Assembly: GCA_020744225.1 (NCBI GenBank) | Contig: JAGMWG010000013.1 | Coordinates: 930,001 to 994,000, forward strand | Source of the DNA: Paraphoma chrysanthemicola | Taxonomy: Eukaryota > Ascomycota > Dothideomycetes > Pleosporales > Phaeosphaeriaceae | Length of the DNA stretch: 64,000 nucleotides | Direction of reading: 5' to 3' | Shown here: positions 35,153 to 46,480 of the stretch, piece after piece | How the letters are laid out: every line of letters begins with the position of its first letter | Numbering within the stretch: the first letter of the stretch is position 1 | Notes under the pieces: model-generated | The model's input: only the letters and a program-made list of their open reading frames with translations | The model's database searches: none | Told to the model about the DNA's origin: nothing | Position numbers and translations under genes: made by a program

Positions 35153-35655
35153 GAGTCTGATATCGACGTTTTGAGCGAGGGTATGGAGAGCGTCACCTTT
35201 GAGTACTGAGGTCCATTGTTTCCCACAGGGTACATCGGCGTTCATAGGGACACTCCAGGAACATGGTCTGGCATTGTTTGGTGCACTTGTAGCTTTGTTT
35301 GAAGCCTGTCATGGCGCACTAGCTTGATTGCATACAGCGCGCTCATTCTTGGCGAATACGCTTCTCAGTTGGTATCAATCAGTAACTTGTTTGTCTTCAC
35401 GCTTCCTTCCCAACTACGTTTATCAACATGCCAGCTTGAGTGACCTGTCTGCCACCTTCATCGCCATGCCAGCACACGATAACCAACCCATACACGTTGT
35501 CATGAACAAGTCATTCTTCTCCAAATGTGCGATTGTTCCAGATAAAGTATATCATACCTGGGTTTTCGTCTTGCACCCAGCCTGCTTTTTTTTATTCCCA
35601 AAGCATCTGAACTCCTCACATAAATCTCTGTTTTCAAACTCAAGATTCCATAATT
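35153..35655. other. Intergenic
   Basis: 503 bp between two plus-strand genes, with no supported feature apart from the flanking UTRs. A T-run lies at 35585-35591. Confidence 0.4.
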
Positions 35656-37362
35656 ATGGATTCATTCACCCTTTCAGCATATGTGCTCACTTGCATAAAC
35701 ACTTTGCTTGTCATCTTCTTCCTAGTCCTTGCATATCGGTTGAACGAGCATGATACGTCCCGCGATGAAGTCCAACTCCGGACTTCTAGCGGCACGGGGA
35801 TTAAATCGAGGAAGAGCGCGCAAGATTTCGATTGCCGTAGGTGGGTTAGACATATGGATGTCGGAGGACGCGGATGGGATGAGAGGCAAGACTGGTTTCA
35901 ACCTGGAGACGCATTGCAGCGACGGCGGATGATTTTGCGTCATCGGCCAGTACTTGAGGATGAGTATCTGAGTCCAGTTGGACCTGGTGGGTATCAGTCT
36001 TCTGGATTCACGAGATTTGGGGACGAGACGGGAGGTGTGGTGTCGGGACGATTCTACGATCTACTTCGCCTAACGCAACGACAACGACTACCTGCGTGGA
36101 ACATTCCGCGCATAAGTCTGGGTCCGCACGAATCTCAAGATCCCGTACAGCGCTTCGAATTGTATAACGACGATCGGTCAGGCGATTTGCGATTCCAGGA
36201 TTTGCAGCACGGTATACGAGCACCACCGCGGACGACGACAGTCAGGGTTCGTGCGTCTAAGCCTGATCTAGCACCAACGCCGCCGCAGTACTTCGAACAC
36301 GCAGAATCGAACTCAGAGACCCAATCTGAGCAGTATGAACATGATGACTGGACAAATAAGCGGATCGATCGATGCTGGTCCCCACTCTCACCAAGCTATG
36401 TAAACTACTCACGCCCTTCAACACCACTCTCAGAATCATCGCTACCTACATCGTTCACTTCCCACGATACAATATATCACGATACACCAGACGATGACGA
36501 TAGCCAGCGAAGCGCACATGTGCGTGTAGACCAAAAAGACGAAAAGAACGGCGAAAATAGGAGTAAAGAAAACCAAGCTAGTGTTGAAGACACCACCGAT
36601 ACCGAACCTGTGGATAGTTTATTCGAAGATTTGGCTGATGTGTTGGAGTATGCGTACCATCATAGCGAATTATACGATGAGGATGAGATGGTATCCAATC
36701 TTGATGCAGGTACGCAGACTGAACCGGATCCGAACGCCAAGGGTGAAGAGAGATGCAATGGGAAGGGACATGAAGACTGGGACAAGCTCGACGGAGAAGA
36801 TGAGGGTAGTACTGGTGATGGAGTGCGTGTCCGTGGTGGCAACGACTCATCCGATGAAGTAAGTTCTGCAGGAGGATGGAAGTGTACTACGCATGAGGTG
36901 TATGAATGTAAAACAGACGGGTGCCGACGAGAAAAAGCTCGTTACGGAGGGCAAGCGTATTTACGTGGTGAAGCAGGCAGTGACCCGACGCCTGAACACA
37001 TGCGAGACGAGATGAATGGATTCTGCGCGTCTCCGGCCTTGAGGTAGATGGTTCCAGAAAATTCATGGCTGAAACATTCAAGCCCACCTGGTTCATACAG
37101 AAACTTGCTTCCAGATAGTGATACGCCGGATGTCCTATTGTCGAGGTTTGTAGCACCGTGGTATTATTCGGGGTGGAAGGCGCCGTCAGGACAATGGATG
37201 CAGCAGAATGAGGACGAGATAGACGGGGCATGGAGTGAGGAGGCAAGGAAAAGGAGAGTTGATGAAGCGTGTGAGACTATAAGTGTGGAGAGGGAGGCCG
37301 AAGATTGGGAGGGTGAGGGGAAGGGGAAGCAGCGGAGGGAGGTAGAAGCCAAGTCGGGGTAG
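35656..37362 (+). CDS. Unrecognised membrane-anchored protein, frame crosses a TAG (likely intron or recoding)
   Basis: From the ATG at 35656 the frame runs 463 codons to TAG at 37045-37047, then continues in the same frame for 105 more codons to the TAG at 37360. An N-terminal TM helix (TCINTLLVIFFLVLAYRL) is followed by a hydrophilic region rich in Asp, Glu, Ser and Thr. The continuation also reads as protein (LLSRFVAPWYYSGWKAPSG). The simplest way across is a 57-nt in-frame intron, 37044-37100 (GTAGAT...CATACAG), with a good acceptor but a weak donor. This gives LR-NLLPDSDTPD and about 549 aa. Stop readthrough, editing or a nonsense mutation are the alternatives. No family recognised. Confidence 0.6.
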
Positions 37363-37898
37363 TGGAACATAAGTAGATAATGCGCTGGTTGGGGTGAAAG
37401 CATGCGAGACTTTGCGAGTTTAAATACCGTGTTCTATCAATTTTGCCTGCTATTTGAAAGTTAAGGTAGGTGTTCAGCAAAGATAGCTGCTTGAACACAG
37501 ACTATACAGTATATCTTACACATGACCTAAAGTTGTACGGCCTAACCTGTCACCTCGCAAACCGCCTGCACTCGAAGCACACTGATTGTCAACGGAAGCG
37601 CACAGATCTGTACACCGTTCACGCACCGCATCCATCACACAATGATCTTGAAACCCGTCACAAGTGGAAATGCAGCATGTGTAACTTGGTCCAAAGCGGT
37701 AGTCCGAAGCCCAAGTCCTCGGAGCTCGCTCCGCACCAACAAGGAAAGTGTGCCGAGCCCCGCACTCCAATCGTTACACGCGTGTAGCTCGACACGGAAG
37801 GTAAGCCGAAGCCAGCACATGAGTTGAGGAGGTACATAAACAGCGTAAATGCTCGAAAATAAAGATCAAGCTTAGAGTACTCTCTTTAAACTGGCAAG
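37363..37898. other. Intergenic
   Basis: 536 bp upstream of the dehydrogenase. No supported gene. A TACATAAAC element about 65 bp before the ATG could serve as a TATA-like site. Confidence 0.4.
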
Positions 37899-39442
37899 AT
37901 GGCTGCGGTAAACGGTGTTACGAAGTCTGGGAGTCTGGATGTACCGAAGAAAATGAAAGCGTTGCAGTAAGTATCGAACAAACGTGGGAGATGAGAACGA
38001 ACGGAATTTGATGACATTCATGTAGGTATTCAGGGCCAGAGAAGTTCGATGTTGTCTGGATTGATGTTCCTGAACTTGGGGATGACGATGTATTAGTACG
38101 CCTCCCGTAAAATAAGCTTCAAGTCATTGCTGTCTTGCTTATAAGAAGATAGGTCAAGATCTCAGCATGTGGTGTATGCGGCACAGTATGTATATCTGCC
38201 TCATCAAGACGTATAAACTGGTATCATATGTACTGATGATCCTGTCGTAGGATTTACATTACCACAAAGGCGAATTTTTAGCAAAGGCAAGCAAGCCTAT
38301 CTTCCAACTCCCTCAATCACGGCACTAATTATTCACCACAGTGGCCACTCATCCCCGGTACCTACCACCCATCTCATATCTCCTCTCCTCCACATTCCGC
38401 ATCCCACTAACCCCATCCTAGGCCACGAGGCAACCGGCACAATTGTCTCCCACGGCTCCAACATCACGCACTTACCCCTAAACACCCGCGTCGTCGCGGA
38501 CCCCATGCAACCCTGTCAAACCTGCTTCCACTGCGTGCGTCGCAAACCGCTGTTATGTTTTAACATGACTGCATTTGGCGGCAACGTGCCAGGCGGATTT
38601 GCGGAATACTGTCGCTATCCTGCACGACTGGTACATCCGATTGGCGACTTATCGGACGAAGAAGCGGTCTTGATTGAACCGGCGGCGTGTGCAGTACATG
38701 GGATTGAGAGAATGGGAATTGATGCGGGGGCGAGAGGTACGTGCATGTGTGCGAATTGAGACATGAGACATGTACTGACTTGGTATCTTCGCGCATGTAG
38801 TGCTGCTGTTTGGGTGTGGACCGACGGGGATGGTGTTGGCGCAGTTAGTTGGTTTGAATGGCGGAGCACATGTACGTACTAGCTACTTCCTCACTCGTTA
38901 CTTTCCTTCGTTACTTTCCTCTTCGAGTCTAAAGTCGATAAGATTAGTGGGAAGGAAGGGCTAATGAAAGGTAGTTAACAATCGCATCCAAAGGCGGCCC
39001 AAAATTAGACCAAGCAAAGAAAATGCGTATAGCAGACACATACATCGAAATCTCCGAATCACAGCCACATATTGAAATGGAGGCCCTCGCCACTGCTAAC
39101 CCGCACGGTTTCGACATCGTCATCGAAGCCACCGGCTCCCCTTCGGTCCTCGAATCGGCACTTTCCTACGTCCGCAAAGGCGGGAAACTCGTCGTGTACG
39201 GCGTCTACGATGCAGAAGTAAAGATCGCATGGTCCCCGTTCCGGATCTGGGAAAACGAGATTACGATCCTAGCGAGTTTCTGCAGTATGGGACATATGCC
39301 GCAGGTGCTGGAATATGTGCGTGCTGGTAAGCTGAAGTTAGAAGGAATCGTGGATAAGAGGTGGAGAGTAGAGGAGTGGGCTGATGTATTGGAGGTTGTG
39401 AGGAAGGGAGAGTGTGTCAAGGGGGCGATAGTGTTTGATTGA
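37899..39442 (+). CDS. Zinc-dependent alcohol dehydrogenase, polyol/D-arabinitol-type MDR
   Basis: Eight exons: 37899-37966, 38026-38095, 38153-38185, 38251-38286, 38342-38357, 38422-38736, 38801-38871, 38975-39442; 358 aa. Three exons are under 40 nt. The catalytic zinc region is CGVCGTDLHYHKGEF and GHEATG. The structural zinc has four Cys (CQTCFHCVRRKPLLC). The NAD(P) fold is GCGPTGMVLAQL, and the domain ends with KGAIVFD. The family oxidises sugar alcohols such as D-arabinitol, xylitol or sorbitol, and exact substrate is inferred only. The intron after LAK uses a GC donor (GCAAGC...CACAG), a GC-AG intron. Length is normal. Confidence 0.9.
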
Positions 39443-39894
39443 GAGGGATGGATGGTTGAGTATTGGAGCTTGAAATAGAGACTCGGAAGTCTGTAGAAGA
39501 ACTCACTTAGCAACATCGACCTCACAATACACGAGTAATTATGAGATTTCTATAAGTGTGTGTTGATCAGTACTGGACTGCATCAGCCTCGTTTCTGCCG
39601 TGAGTACGGCTCATCGAGCGTTAGCGTCGTGCACTTGCGGCTCAGCCCGCTTGCTATGCATCTTCTCAGCAAGGAACTCCTGGATCAAGCGTTCGGCGTT
39701 CGGCATGCTAGAAAAGTAGCGCGGCACGGTTTGCGCCTCATCGCGCATCCCAATGTTGCCTGATGTGGACATGAGATTGCATTGTACACACAATACAGAG
39801 GAAGTATACATTAGAACGAAGTCTATCTAGCTGATCCCCAAAGTCGCTACAATAGTCACATGTACATACACGCTTCACACCCAAAGCTCTCCCT
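39443..39894. other. Intergenic (convergent)
   Basis: 452 bp between convergent genes; mainly 3' UTRs. Nothing further seen. Confidence 0.4.
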
Positions 39895-40908
39895 TCATCC
39901 TCGCTGCCCATACTTGCTCCAGTACCCGCTCTCCCCCAGCTTGATAGCCTCCTTCGTCGCCGCGTCCAGGTTCTGCTTCGGCAACCCGAGCAATTCATTA
40001 TCCAGTCCATGGCCCTTCTCAAATAGGCCAGCGTCCTCGCCAGGGAAGAAGTATCTTGTGTATAACACCTTCGCAAACGCAGTGCGATTTCCGCCCTTCA
40101 TTGCTCTCTTGGCTTTCGTGTATCGCTCTTCCGCCGGCGTTGAGAAGACATCCCAGTCATCGTCGGTTGTGTTGGTCTCGTGCTTGACCGACTCGAACAT
40201 GTCGCGTTGGGAGACTGTGAAAGAGGAAACATATGCCATGGCATTATGGTAGTGCCACAATGTCAGACTCTTGTCGCGCTCGTCCCAGGGTAGGATCGGA
40301 AGTGAAAGAATCTCGGCAACTGCGCGTCCAACCAGAGGCCATGTCGACGTGTTGATCTCCTGCATGCCTTCGTCGAAGAATTCCATTTCGCGTTTCGCAA
40401 TGTTAATGCCGAATAAACCTGGTCCGCAAAGGCTGTGCTCGTACCAGAAACCGCAGGTCAGGCCAGTCCACGATAAATTGAGCGACTCGATTAATGCGCG
40501 ATCTTCGGCTTTGCCAGGGCCAATTGTGTCGTTCTGTGCTTCGTCTGTGTTATACATGCCGAATTCGTTCGGCATGATCCACGTCACGCCGGCCGCTGCA
40601 GCTGCGCGAATGAGCTTGGCCTGCGCGCCTGGTGCTGCGAACACGCTCATAGTGATAATGAGCGCATCGTGGCCTTTGAGTGCGGCGACAAGTGTATCGG
40701 GTTTCTCGTAGTCAACGCGCGCAACTTTGACGTCCTTGGGGAATGATGCTTTCGAGTCGGCGCGGGAAATTGCCGTGACATTGCATTCGCCTCTCTCAAG
40801 TAGAGCAGACACGATGTGCGAACCGACATTCCCGCTTGCGCCAACTATCGCGATGCTCTTTAAGCGATTCGACTTGGAGGGCTGTAGCGAAGCGTACTGC
40901 GTCGCCAT
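39895..40908 (-). CDS. NmrA-like / isoflavone-reductase-like NAD(P)-binding protein
   Basis: Single exon, 337 aa. The N-terminal Rossmann motif is IAIVGASGNVGSHIV (residues about 20-33). Typical family stretches follow: ALIITMSVFAAPGAQAKLIRAAAAAGV, WIMPNEFGMY and GFWYEHSLCG. No signal peptide or TM helix. Members are atypical short-chain dehydrogenases that reduce small aromatic or isoprenoid compounds or act as redox sensors. Which applies cannot be told. It ends tail-to-tail with the polyol dehydrogenase. The ATG context and N terminus fit family length. Confidence 0.88.
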   Translation of the reverse strand: MATQYASLQPSKSNRLKSIAIVGASGNVGSHIVSALLERGECNVTAISRADSKASFPKDVKVARVDYEKPDTLVAALKGHDALIITMSVFAAPGAQAKLIRAAAAAGVTWIMPNEFGMYNTDEAQNDTIGPGKAEDRALIESLNLSWTGLTCGFWYEHSLCGPGLFGINIAKREMEFFDEGMQEINTSTWPLVGRAVAEILSLPILPWDERDKSLTLWHYHNAMAYVSSFTVSQRDMFESVKHETNTTDDDWDVFSTPAEERYTKAKRAMKGGNRTAFAKVLYTRYFFPGEDAGLFEKGHGLDNELLGLPKQNLDAATKEAIKLGESGYWSKYGQRG

Positions 40909-42017
40909 GTTGAGTGAAGGAGCTGAAGAGCTGCAAACGAAGACTTCAGCGTAATCAGTAAATAGTAAACAAAGTAACCCAAACTTTCTTGGGCAATCCC
41001 TTTTGCTCTAGAACCCTTCCACAGGGTCCAACATTTATACTTCGGTGACACCTGTGTTAGAGTTGAGGCCTAACCTCGCGTCGGACTGGCGACAGGCCTC
41101 CCATGTGGCCAGCCTCCAATGGCGCCTAGCCGTTAGTCGTTGACGAAAGGCTAATCCTGCAGCCACAGGCATGTCGGGCTCGCGAGTCGGACCCGGCCAA
41201 TGATCTCCGCCACGACTGGGATAGAGTTGGGGACGATGGTACGATGTGGTTCGGGGGAGGTTCCAGATTGATGATGTCAGCCCGCTTTTCCTTACGATCT
41301 GGGGTTAGCTCCCGCGCGCGTACTCAGGGCCGTAGCGAGGGACATATCCTAGACGCCGTCGACATACTTCAGGAGAAAAATCGGACTTGGCGGATGTAAC
41401 CTGATTCGACGACTTGTTGGTGGAGGAATGTGAATCGATCGGTGAAGGAGAACCCGGACATGCGCGATCTTGCTTATCTCCTCCTATTTCCGCGCCTCAG
41501 AAGACTACTCGGGACCGAACAACGATCAACGACGATCACCGTCGGTGGAAAGCACATCGCCACACCGACATACGGTGTAAATGAGATTACCCATGTTCGT
41601 GCTTGTTTGCAATAAGCTCATCATACACGTATGCTTAACGCGCACTCCTTAATCGGAATCACCAGTCCGACGGATTCCGAAGGCATCACTCCGTCCAATC
41701 TAATCGTCTGCGCAGACAACATCCATACTTTTGCGAGCGCTACTGCCAGATTGAGTTCTTTAGTAACCATTAAATGGCACTCATAAGAAATTCCCTTTAC
41801 GTGAGAAAGTGCTTCTAGGCTTTCCATCATGTGGACAAACCCAGCTATGTTTTAGGCCTGCGTTTGGTGAGCTGATTGCATCGTACAACGGGCACGAAGC
41901 GGAGTCGTATACGTTTATCAACTTTTGCGAAGACTCGTCATTGATGTCTCCGTGCAGGAATGCCGAACACCATCGCGATCCCCCTAATTCCACTTCACAC
42001 ATCTTCCCCTTTTGCAC
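40909..42017. other. Intergenic
   Basis: 1.1 kb between the NmrA-like gene start and the tail of the decayed secreted-protein gene. Two minus-strand frames (41621-41830 and 41781-42017) are open but resemble nothing in the adjacent family. No supported feature. Confidence 0.4.
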
Positions 42018-43027
42018 TCAGAGCTTTGCACGAAAGACATGCTCTCTCACCACATTATTTGCATCCGTTCTCCTGACTTCAACCACCTCTCACTGGTCTG
42101 AAATCTCGCCCAAGCCCTCACTCGTTCCACCTGCTGTCTTTTCCGCGGATACATCCCCAACATAAAAGTTAATATTCGGCTCCTCGTGATCCTCAGCTTC
42201 GCTTCTCCAGATCTTGATCTTGGAAATCGTCTTCGCGCCGCCAAGTAGTTTTTTATGTTGAAGCAACAAGTACGCCGCTCCGAGTCCGTTTGGTGAACCT
42301 AGCTACAGCGTCAGCTCCAACGTCCACGTTCACACTTGACCCATATTGCTTTTTCGACTCACCGATAAGTGCCTGTGCAGCTTCTTCATGCCACTTCCTC
42401 CCAACCACAATATCTGTTCCTGGCCACTCTTTGACCTCCTCCTCTCCATCTATCCCCAACATGAAACCTCTGATCCCGCACCTCCGGCATCTTCCCAGCT
42501 CCCTTTCGTTTCTTAACAGCCGGACCATTCATATGCTTCACATGGCAACACCAATTCCGCCCACCCGTTTCTGCGCTGCGAGGATCAATTCCCATCGCCG
42601 TGAACGCGGTACCCAATTCATGAAACGGGCCGGCGAAGTCGCAAAACACACCTGCGTTTTTGTGCAATTGAGCATCATCCCGGTAGCCCCATGTCTCGAG
42701 CTCGGCGTGCAGGTTGCCGTCCTAGGGTGATTGGATGTATGGCCATTGGAGGATGGTGAGTTGTTTGGTTTCGCTGGCGGACATGGCGGCGAGGAGTTTG
42801 GCGCCGCGGCAGTGAGCTGTGAGGTAGATCTCGTTTTCCCTGCTGAGTGGGGAGTCGGGTAGGGTGTTTTGTCGGGTAGTGAGATTGGTGGTGGTGTTTA
42901 TGTTGAGGTAGTCGAGTGATACATTGCTCTTGATATTGTTGCGTGCATCTTCGGCTACTGTGTGCATGAGCTGAAACGCAGCGAGTACGACAACTACGGA
43001 AAGAGCGAGTATGCTGACGCGACACAT
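42018..43027 (-). pseudogene. Decayed third member of the secreted three-Cys family
   Basis: It starts with ATG at 43027 and a signal peptide (VSILALSVVVVLAAFQLMHTVAE). Family motifs persist: CRGAKLLAAM, DGNLHAELETWGYRDD, VFCDF and CHVKHMNG, then (after a frame change) VKEWPGTDIVV and ALIG. An intron with GTGAGT...GTAGCTAG joins ALIG to GSPNGLGAAYLLLQHKKLLGG, and the tail reads VVREHVFRAKL. Lesions: TAG at 42724-42722, where paralogue A has the Trp of SPWDGNL; loss of the STIG...WGFWNR middle with a frameshift near 42480; and TGA at 42092-42090 just before the conserved tail. The many independent breaks argue for a pseudogene. Confidence 0.75.
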
Positions 43028-43242
43028 GTTCGGTAATCACAGGTGTCTGAAGCTTGTTCGGTGGATTGGTGAAGTTTGGATGACCGGGTGCAGGAACACA
43101 CATCGCGACTACTCAACTCAGTTGTGACGTAATCTGATGATGAAGTGAAAGTGAGGCATGTCAGTGCCCAACAACTTCCGCCGTAAACGAAATATAGTCC
43201 ATAAAGACATCATGACGTTCCGGCACTGTCAGAAACAACCTT

Positions 43243-44717
43243 TCACAGTCTCGCCCTGAAAACATGCTCCCTAACGACACGCTTCCCATCCCGGCTCCTC
43301 TTCACCTTCGCATCCACCATCTCCAAATCCGAATCAATCCACCCCGGATCATCCTCCTCCTCATCATCATCACTTTCCAACGCATCTACAACCCAGAAGA
43401 GCAGGTTCGGCAAGCTGTGCTCAGTATCGGAGCGGAAGACGGTAATCTTAGAAATCAGCTTCTCGCCGAGTTGCGTCTTATGTTGAGCAAGAAAGAAACC
43501 CGCTGCTAAGCCATTCGGCGACCCTTTTGGCGTTAGATTGTTCATCCATGGGCCAGCAAAGGTTCACATACCCAGCAATGCCATTCCTTCGTTATCGCCG
43601 TTCAAGTTGAAAGTAACGCCCGGCCATGGAGGCACTTCTGTAACTTTCTTATGGCCTTTTGGCGGAACCCATCCCTTGAGCGCTCTATCGATAATATTGT
43701 TCGTGTCGTCATTGATGATAGTCGTCGATATGATCAAATTGATGTTCGTGATATCCTCAGTGCTTGCTCGATTCCAGAACCCCCATGCGATATCGGAAGT
43801 AGCGCGCAACGGCGGCAATTCTTCCGGCTTGACGTCGTCGATGTACTCAAAGTCCTCATCGCGTGGTCTATCGGTCCAAGTAGTACGTGCAGCTTCCAGT
43901 GCAGACATACGGTGGACTGTTCGTGGAAAACTTGTTAGTGTAATGCGAGAATGGCAGGAGATGCCGGACTACGTACTGAAGAACAGGACGCCGCTCTCTG
44001 GGTTGACGCCAATGGTCGAGTATGCCGACGTTGCCTTTAAAATGGTCAGCAAGGCAAGTGACATGAGTGAGCACTATGTTATACTCTGTAACGCTTGCCA
44101 TCCGGGCCGATATATGTTTGCTTATGTCTAGGTGGTTCTGAGACTCCTGGGTCCCGCTCCCTAATCGGACCGTCATTGTGCTCGACATGGTAACAAATAG
44201 TGTCGCCACCCTGTCCATCTGACCGAGTGTCGATCTTGAGAGCAGTAAATGCCGTCTTCAAATTCTCATAATGTTCGTAGTCGCACATGTGATCCTTCTC
44301 GCTTGTTGGAAATTCCTTGTAGCCCCACGCGCGGAGCTCATTGACGAGTGTGCCGTACCAGGAGCTATGCTGAGGGGTAATGAATCGAGTTGTCTGGGTC
44401 GCAGGATTGGCCATCGCTAGGAATAGCTTCTGTCCGCTGCACATGGCCTTGTTCCACTTTTTTGTGCGCTCTAACTCCTCCTTTCCTCTGGTCTCCTCGT
44501 CAGTCTCGTCATCAGAGTCATCGTCAGTCTCATCGTCAGGCTCTGAGTCAATCGCATTTGGGACTTCGACAATGGCTGTGACATTGCGTGTTGCATCAAG
44601 TGAACCTTTAATCGGAAGCGCTACGTCGACGCCATGTGGCAAGTGAGAGTCAGGTGCGATGTTAGATTCGGCTTTCGTGAGAAGGAAGGTGGCCCAGAAG
44701 AAGTAAATCAACTTCAT
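43243..44717 (-). CDS. Secreted three-Cys family protein B, acidic insert
   Basis: Four exons on minus: 44717-44085, 44034-43977, 43916-43572, 43523-43243; 438 aa. Signal peptide MKLIYFFWATFLLTKAESN. An acidic low-complexity insert (DDETDDDSDDETDEETRG) precedes the family core. Core motifs in order: CSGQKLF, FITPQHSSWYG, HMCDYEHYE, TICYHVEHNDG, AYSTIGVN, SDIAWGFWNR, PPWPGVTF, ALLG-SPNGLAAGFFLAQHKTQLG and VVREHVFRARL. The introns at YR-AT and LLG-SPNG fall exactly where paralogue A has them, and B has one extra intron at FF-IH. I do not recognise the family. Secretion and conserved Cys suggest an extracellular, disulfide-bonded protein. Confidence 0.75.
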
Positions 44718-45162
44718 TGTGTTAACTGACTTCAGAAGTTGCGCGCCCAGCGTTAAGAGCGCACGATAATGTGCATTTAACAATTTTTCGAGTTTCACCG
44801 AGCCGTAATAGGTTGTGGATCATGCAGGCCCCGTTTGTAGGCCGAGGCCTACCTTCCCACGCCCGGCGAAGTAAGAGAAAGAGCAATCGATTGGTTTGAA
44901 TGAGACACGTAGCTTGGGGCAGAACTCACCAGAGAAGATTACCCTAGTATATTCGAACGTTTATCCAGAAACATTGTGTAGGATAGGATACCTTGATTGC
45001 ACTCCGAATTGCTTCAGCGGTGGTAGTAGTTCTGTGGTCGTTCACATTTTGGTGTTGACGCGAATCGGGCGGACGTCATTGGTCATATAATTCCACCTGG
45101 AACCCTGAAATAGTCGCCTTCATTCGCTGTAACCTTTACGTTGCCAACGCTCACCACCTTCT
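44718..45162. other. Intergenic in paralogue cluster
   Basis: 445 bp: the promoter of gene B and the 3' UTR of gene A, both on minus. No other feature recognised. Confidence 0.4.
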
Positions 45163-46480
45163 TCACATCGCCACACCAAACACATGCTCTCTCACAATCC
45201 CTCCATCTCCAACACTTTCAACAACTTTTAGTCGCCCATCCGCCACCTCACTCTCCAAGATCGTCTCATTCATTTTATCTCCCACATCCCCAACCTCCCC
45301 TCCCGGCGGTCTCTCCGGCGCAAACGGGTTCAGCGGCGCACTCGGATCCCAATTCTGGCTCGGCATATCTTTGACCCAGAAAATCATGTTTGGGAGAAAG
45401 TCATCCGCCTTGACCCTGAACACCGTGATGGTGTGGATCATTTTGTTGCCGCCGAGTTGGCGCTTGTGTTGAGCGAGGAAATAGCCTGTTGCTATGCCGT
45501 TTGGTGAGCCTGGTGACATGTCAGTGAAGTGCGCAAAGGTACAGTATTTGGTATTCTAATGGTTCTTGAGTGACGAGGGAGATGTGGGAATGAGATTGGG
45601 GTGCACTCACTCACCTAGAAGCGCTTGTCCTTCAATTGTCTCGATGGGAAAACTGACGCCAGGCCAGACGATTGTGCGACCTGGCGGCGGATCTGTGTTC
45701 TGGGAATAGCTGTTATGGCATTGATTGATGATGGCGTTCGTCTCCCTATTCGTGATCTCGAGTGTCCAGAACGCATTGATGCCCTTGATGCTTTCGGGAT
45801 TGGTCTCGCGATTCCAAAAGCCCCATGCCACGTCTGACTGCAGGCGTAAAGCAGGCAAATCAGCTGAAGAGGGGTCAACCTTCCACATTTCTTTTGCTGC
45901 GTAGGCCGCGCTCTTCCTGGAGATGAAGAAGATGTGTCCTGCAACTGCGTTGATGCCGATGGTTGAGTATGCATTCGTGGCCTGGGTAAGTTATTTTCGT
46001 GAGCCCATTGTAAACGGGTATAGCTATACATACCCTGTAGACCTTTTTGTCAACCGTGTAAGTTTGATCTAGCACTGGTATCTGTCGACCCTGGTCGTCC
46101 TTCAAGAAGGGATTCCCGTGATGTACATCAAAGCACTTATTAGGTCCGCCTCGAAACACTGGTCTTGCGTCCATTCCGTAGAATGTGAAGATCCCATTCA
46201 TATGCCAGAAGAGATCGAAGTCGCAAAGTTGGTGACGGGAGTGTTCCATGTAGCCCCACTTGGCCATTTCAGCGCGAAGATTGCCGTCCCAGGGGCTGTC
46301 CAGCGGCGTGATAAAGGAAGCGGCTTGTGGCGCTGGGAAAGTCATTGCGCCGTTGAGTTTGCTGCCACGACATATCGCTTTCCACCATTGCGCTGGTGAA
46401 GGAAGCTTCTGGGGAGTGCCTGGCGTGAACAGTGCTCCGAGGACAAGGCAGAATAGCCATGTGAGAGTAAGAGGTCGCAT
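45163..46480 (-). CDS. Secreted three-Cys family protein A
   Basis: Three exons on minus: 46480-46034, 45981-45615, 45509-45163; 386 aa. Signal peptide MRPLTLTWLFCLVLGALFTPG. Family motifs: ICRGSKL, FITPLDSPWDGNLRAEMAKWGY, QLCDFDLFW, NKCFDVHHGN, AYSTIGIN, SDVAWGFWNR, VWPGVSF, ALLG-SPNGIATGYFLAQHKRQLGG and IVREHVFG. It lacks the acidic insert of B. The intron positions shared with B and with the decayed copy show common descent by tandem duplication. Function unknown. An effector-like or cell-wall-associated role is conceivable but unsupported. Confidence 0.78.

Noticed and set aside
41621..42017. Two minus frames downstream of decayed copy C, considered as a fourth family member
   Set aside because: They contain none of the family motifs.
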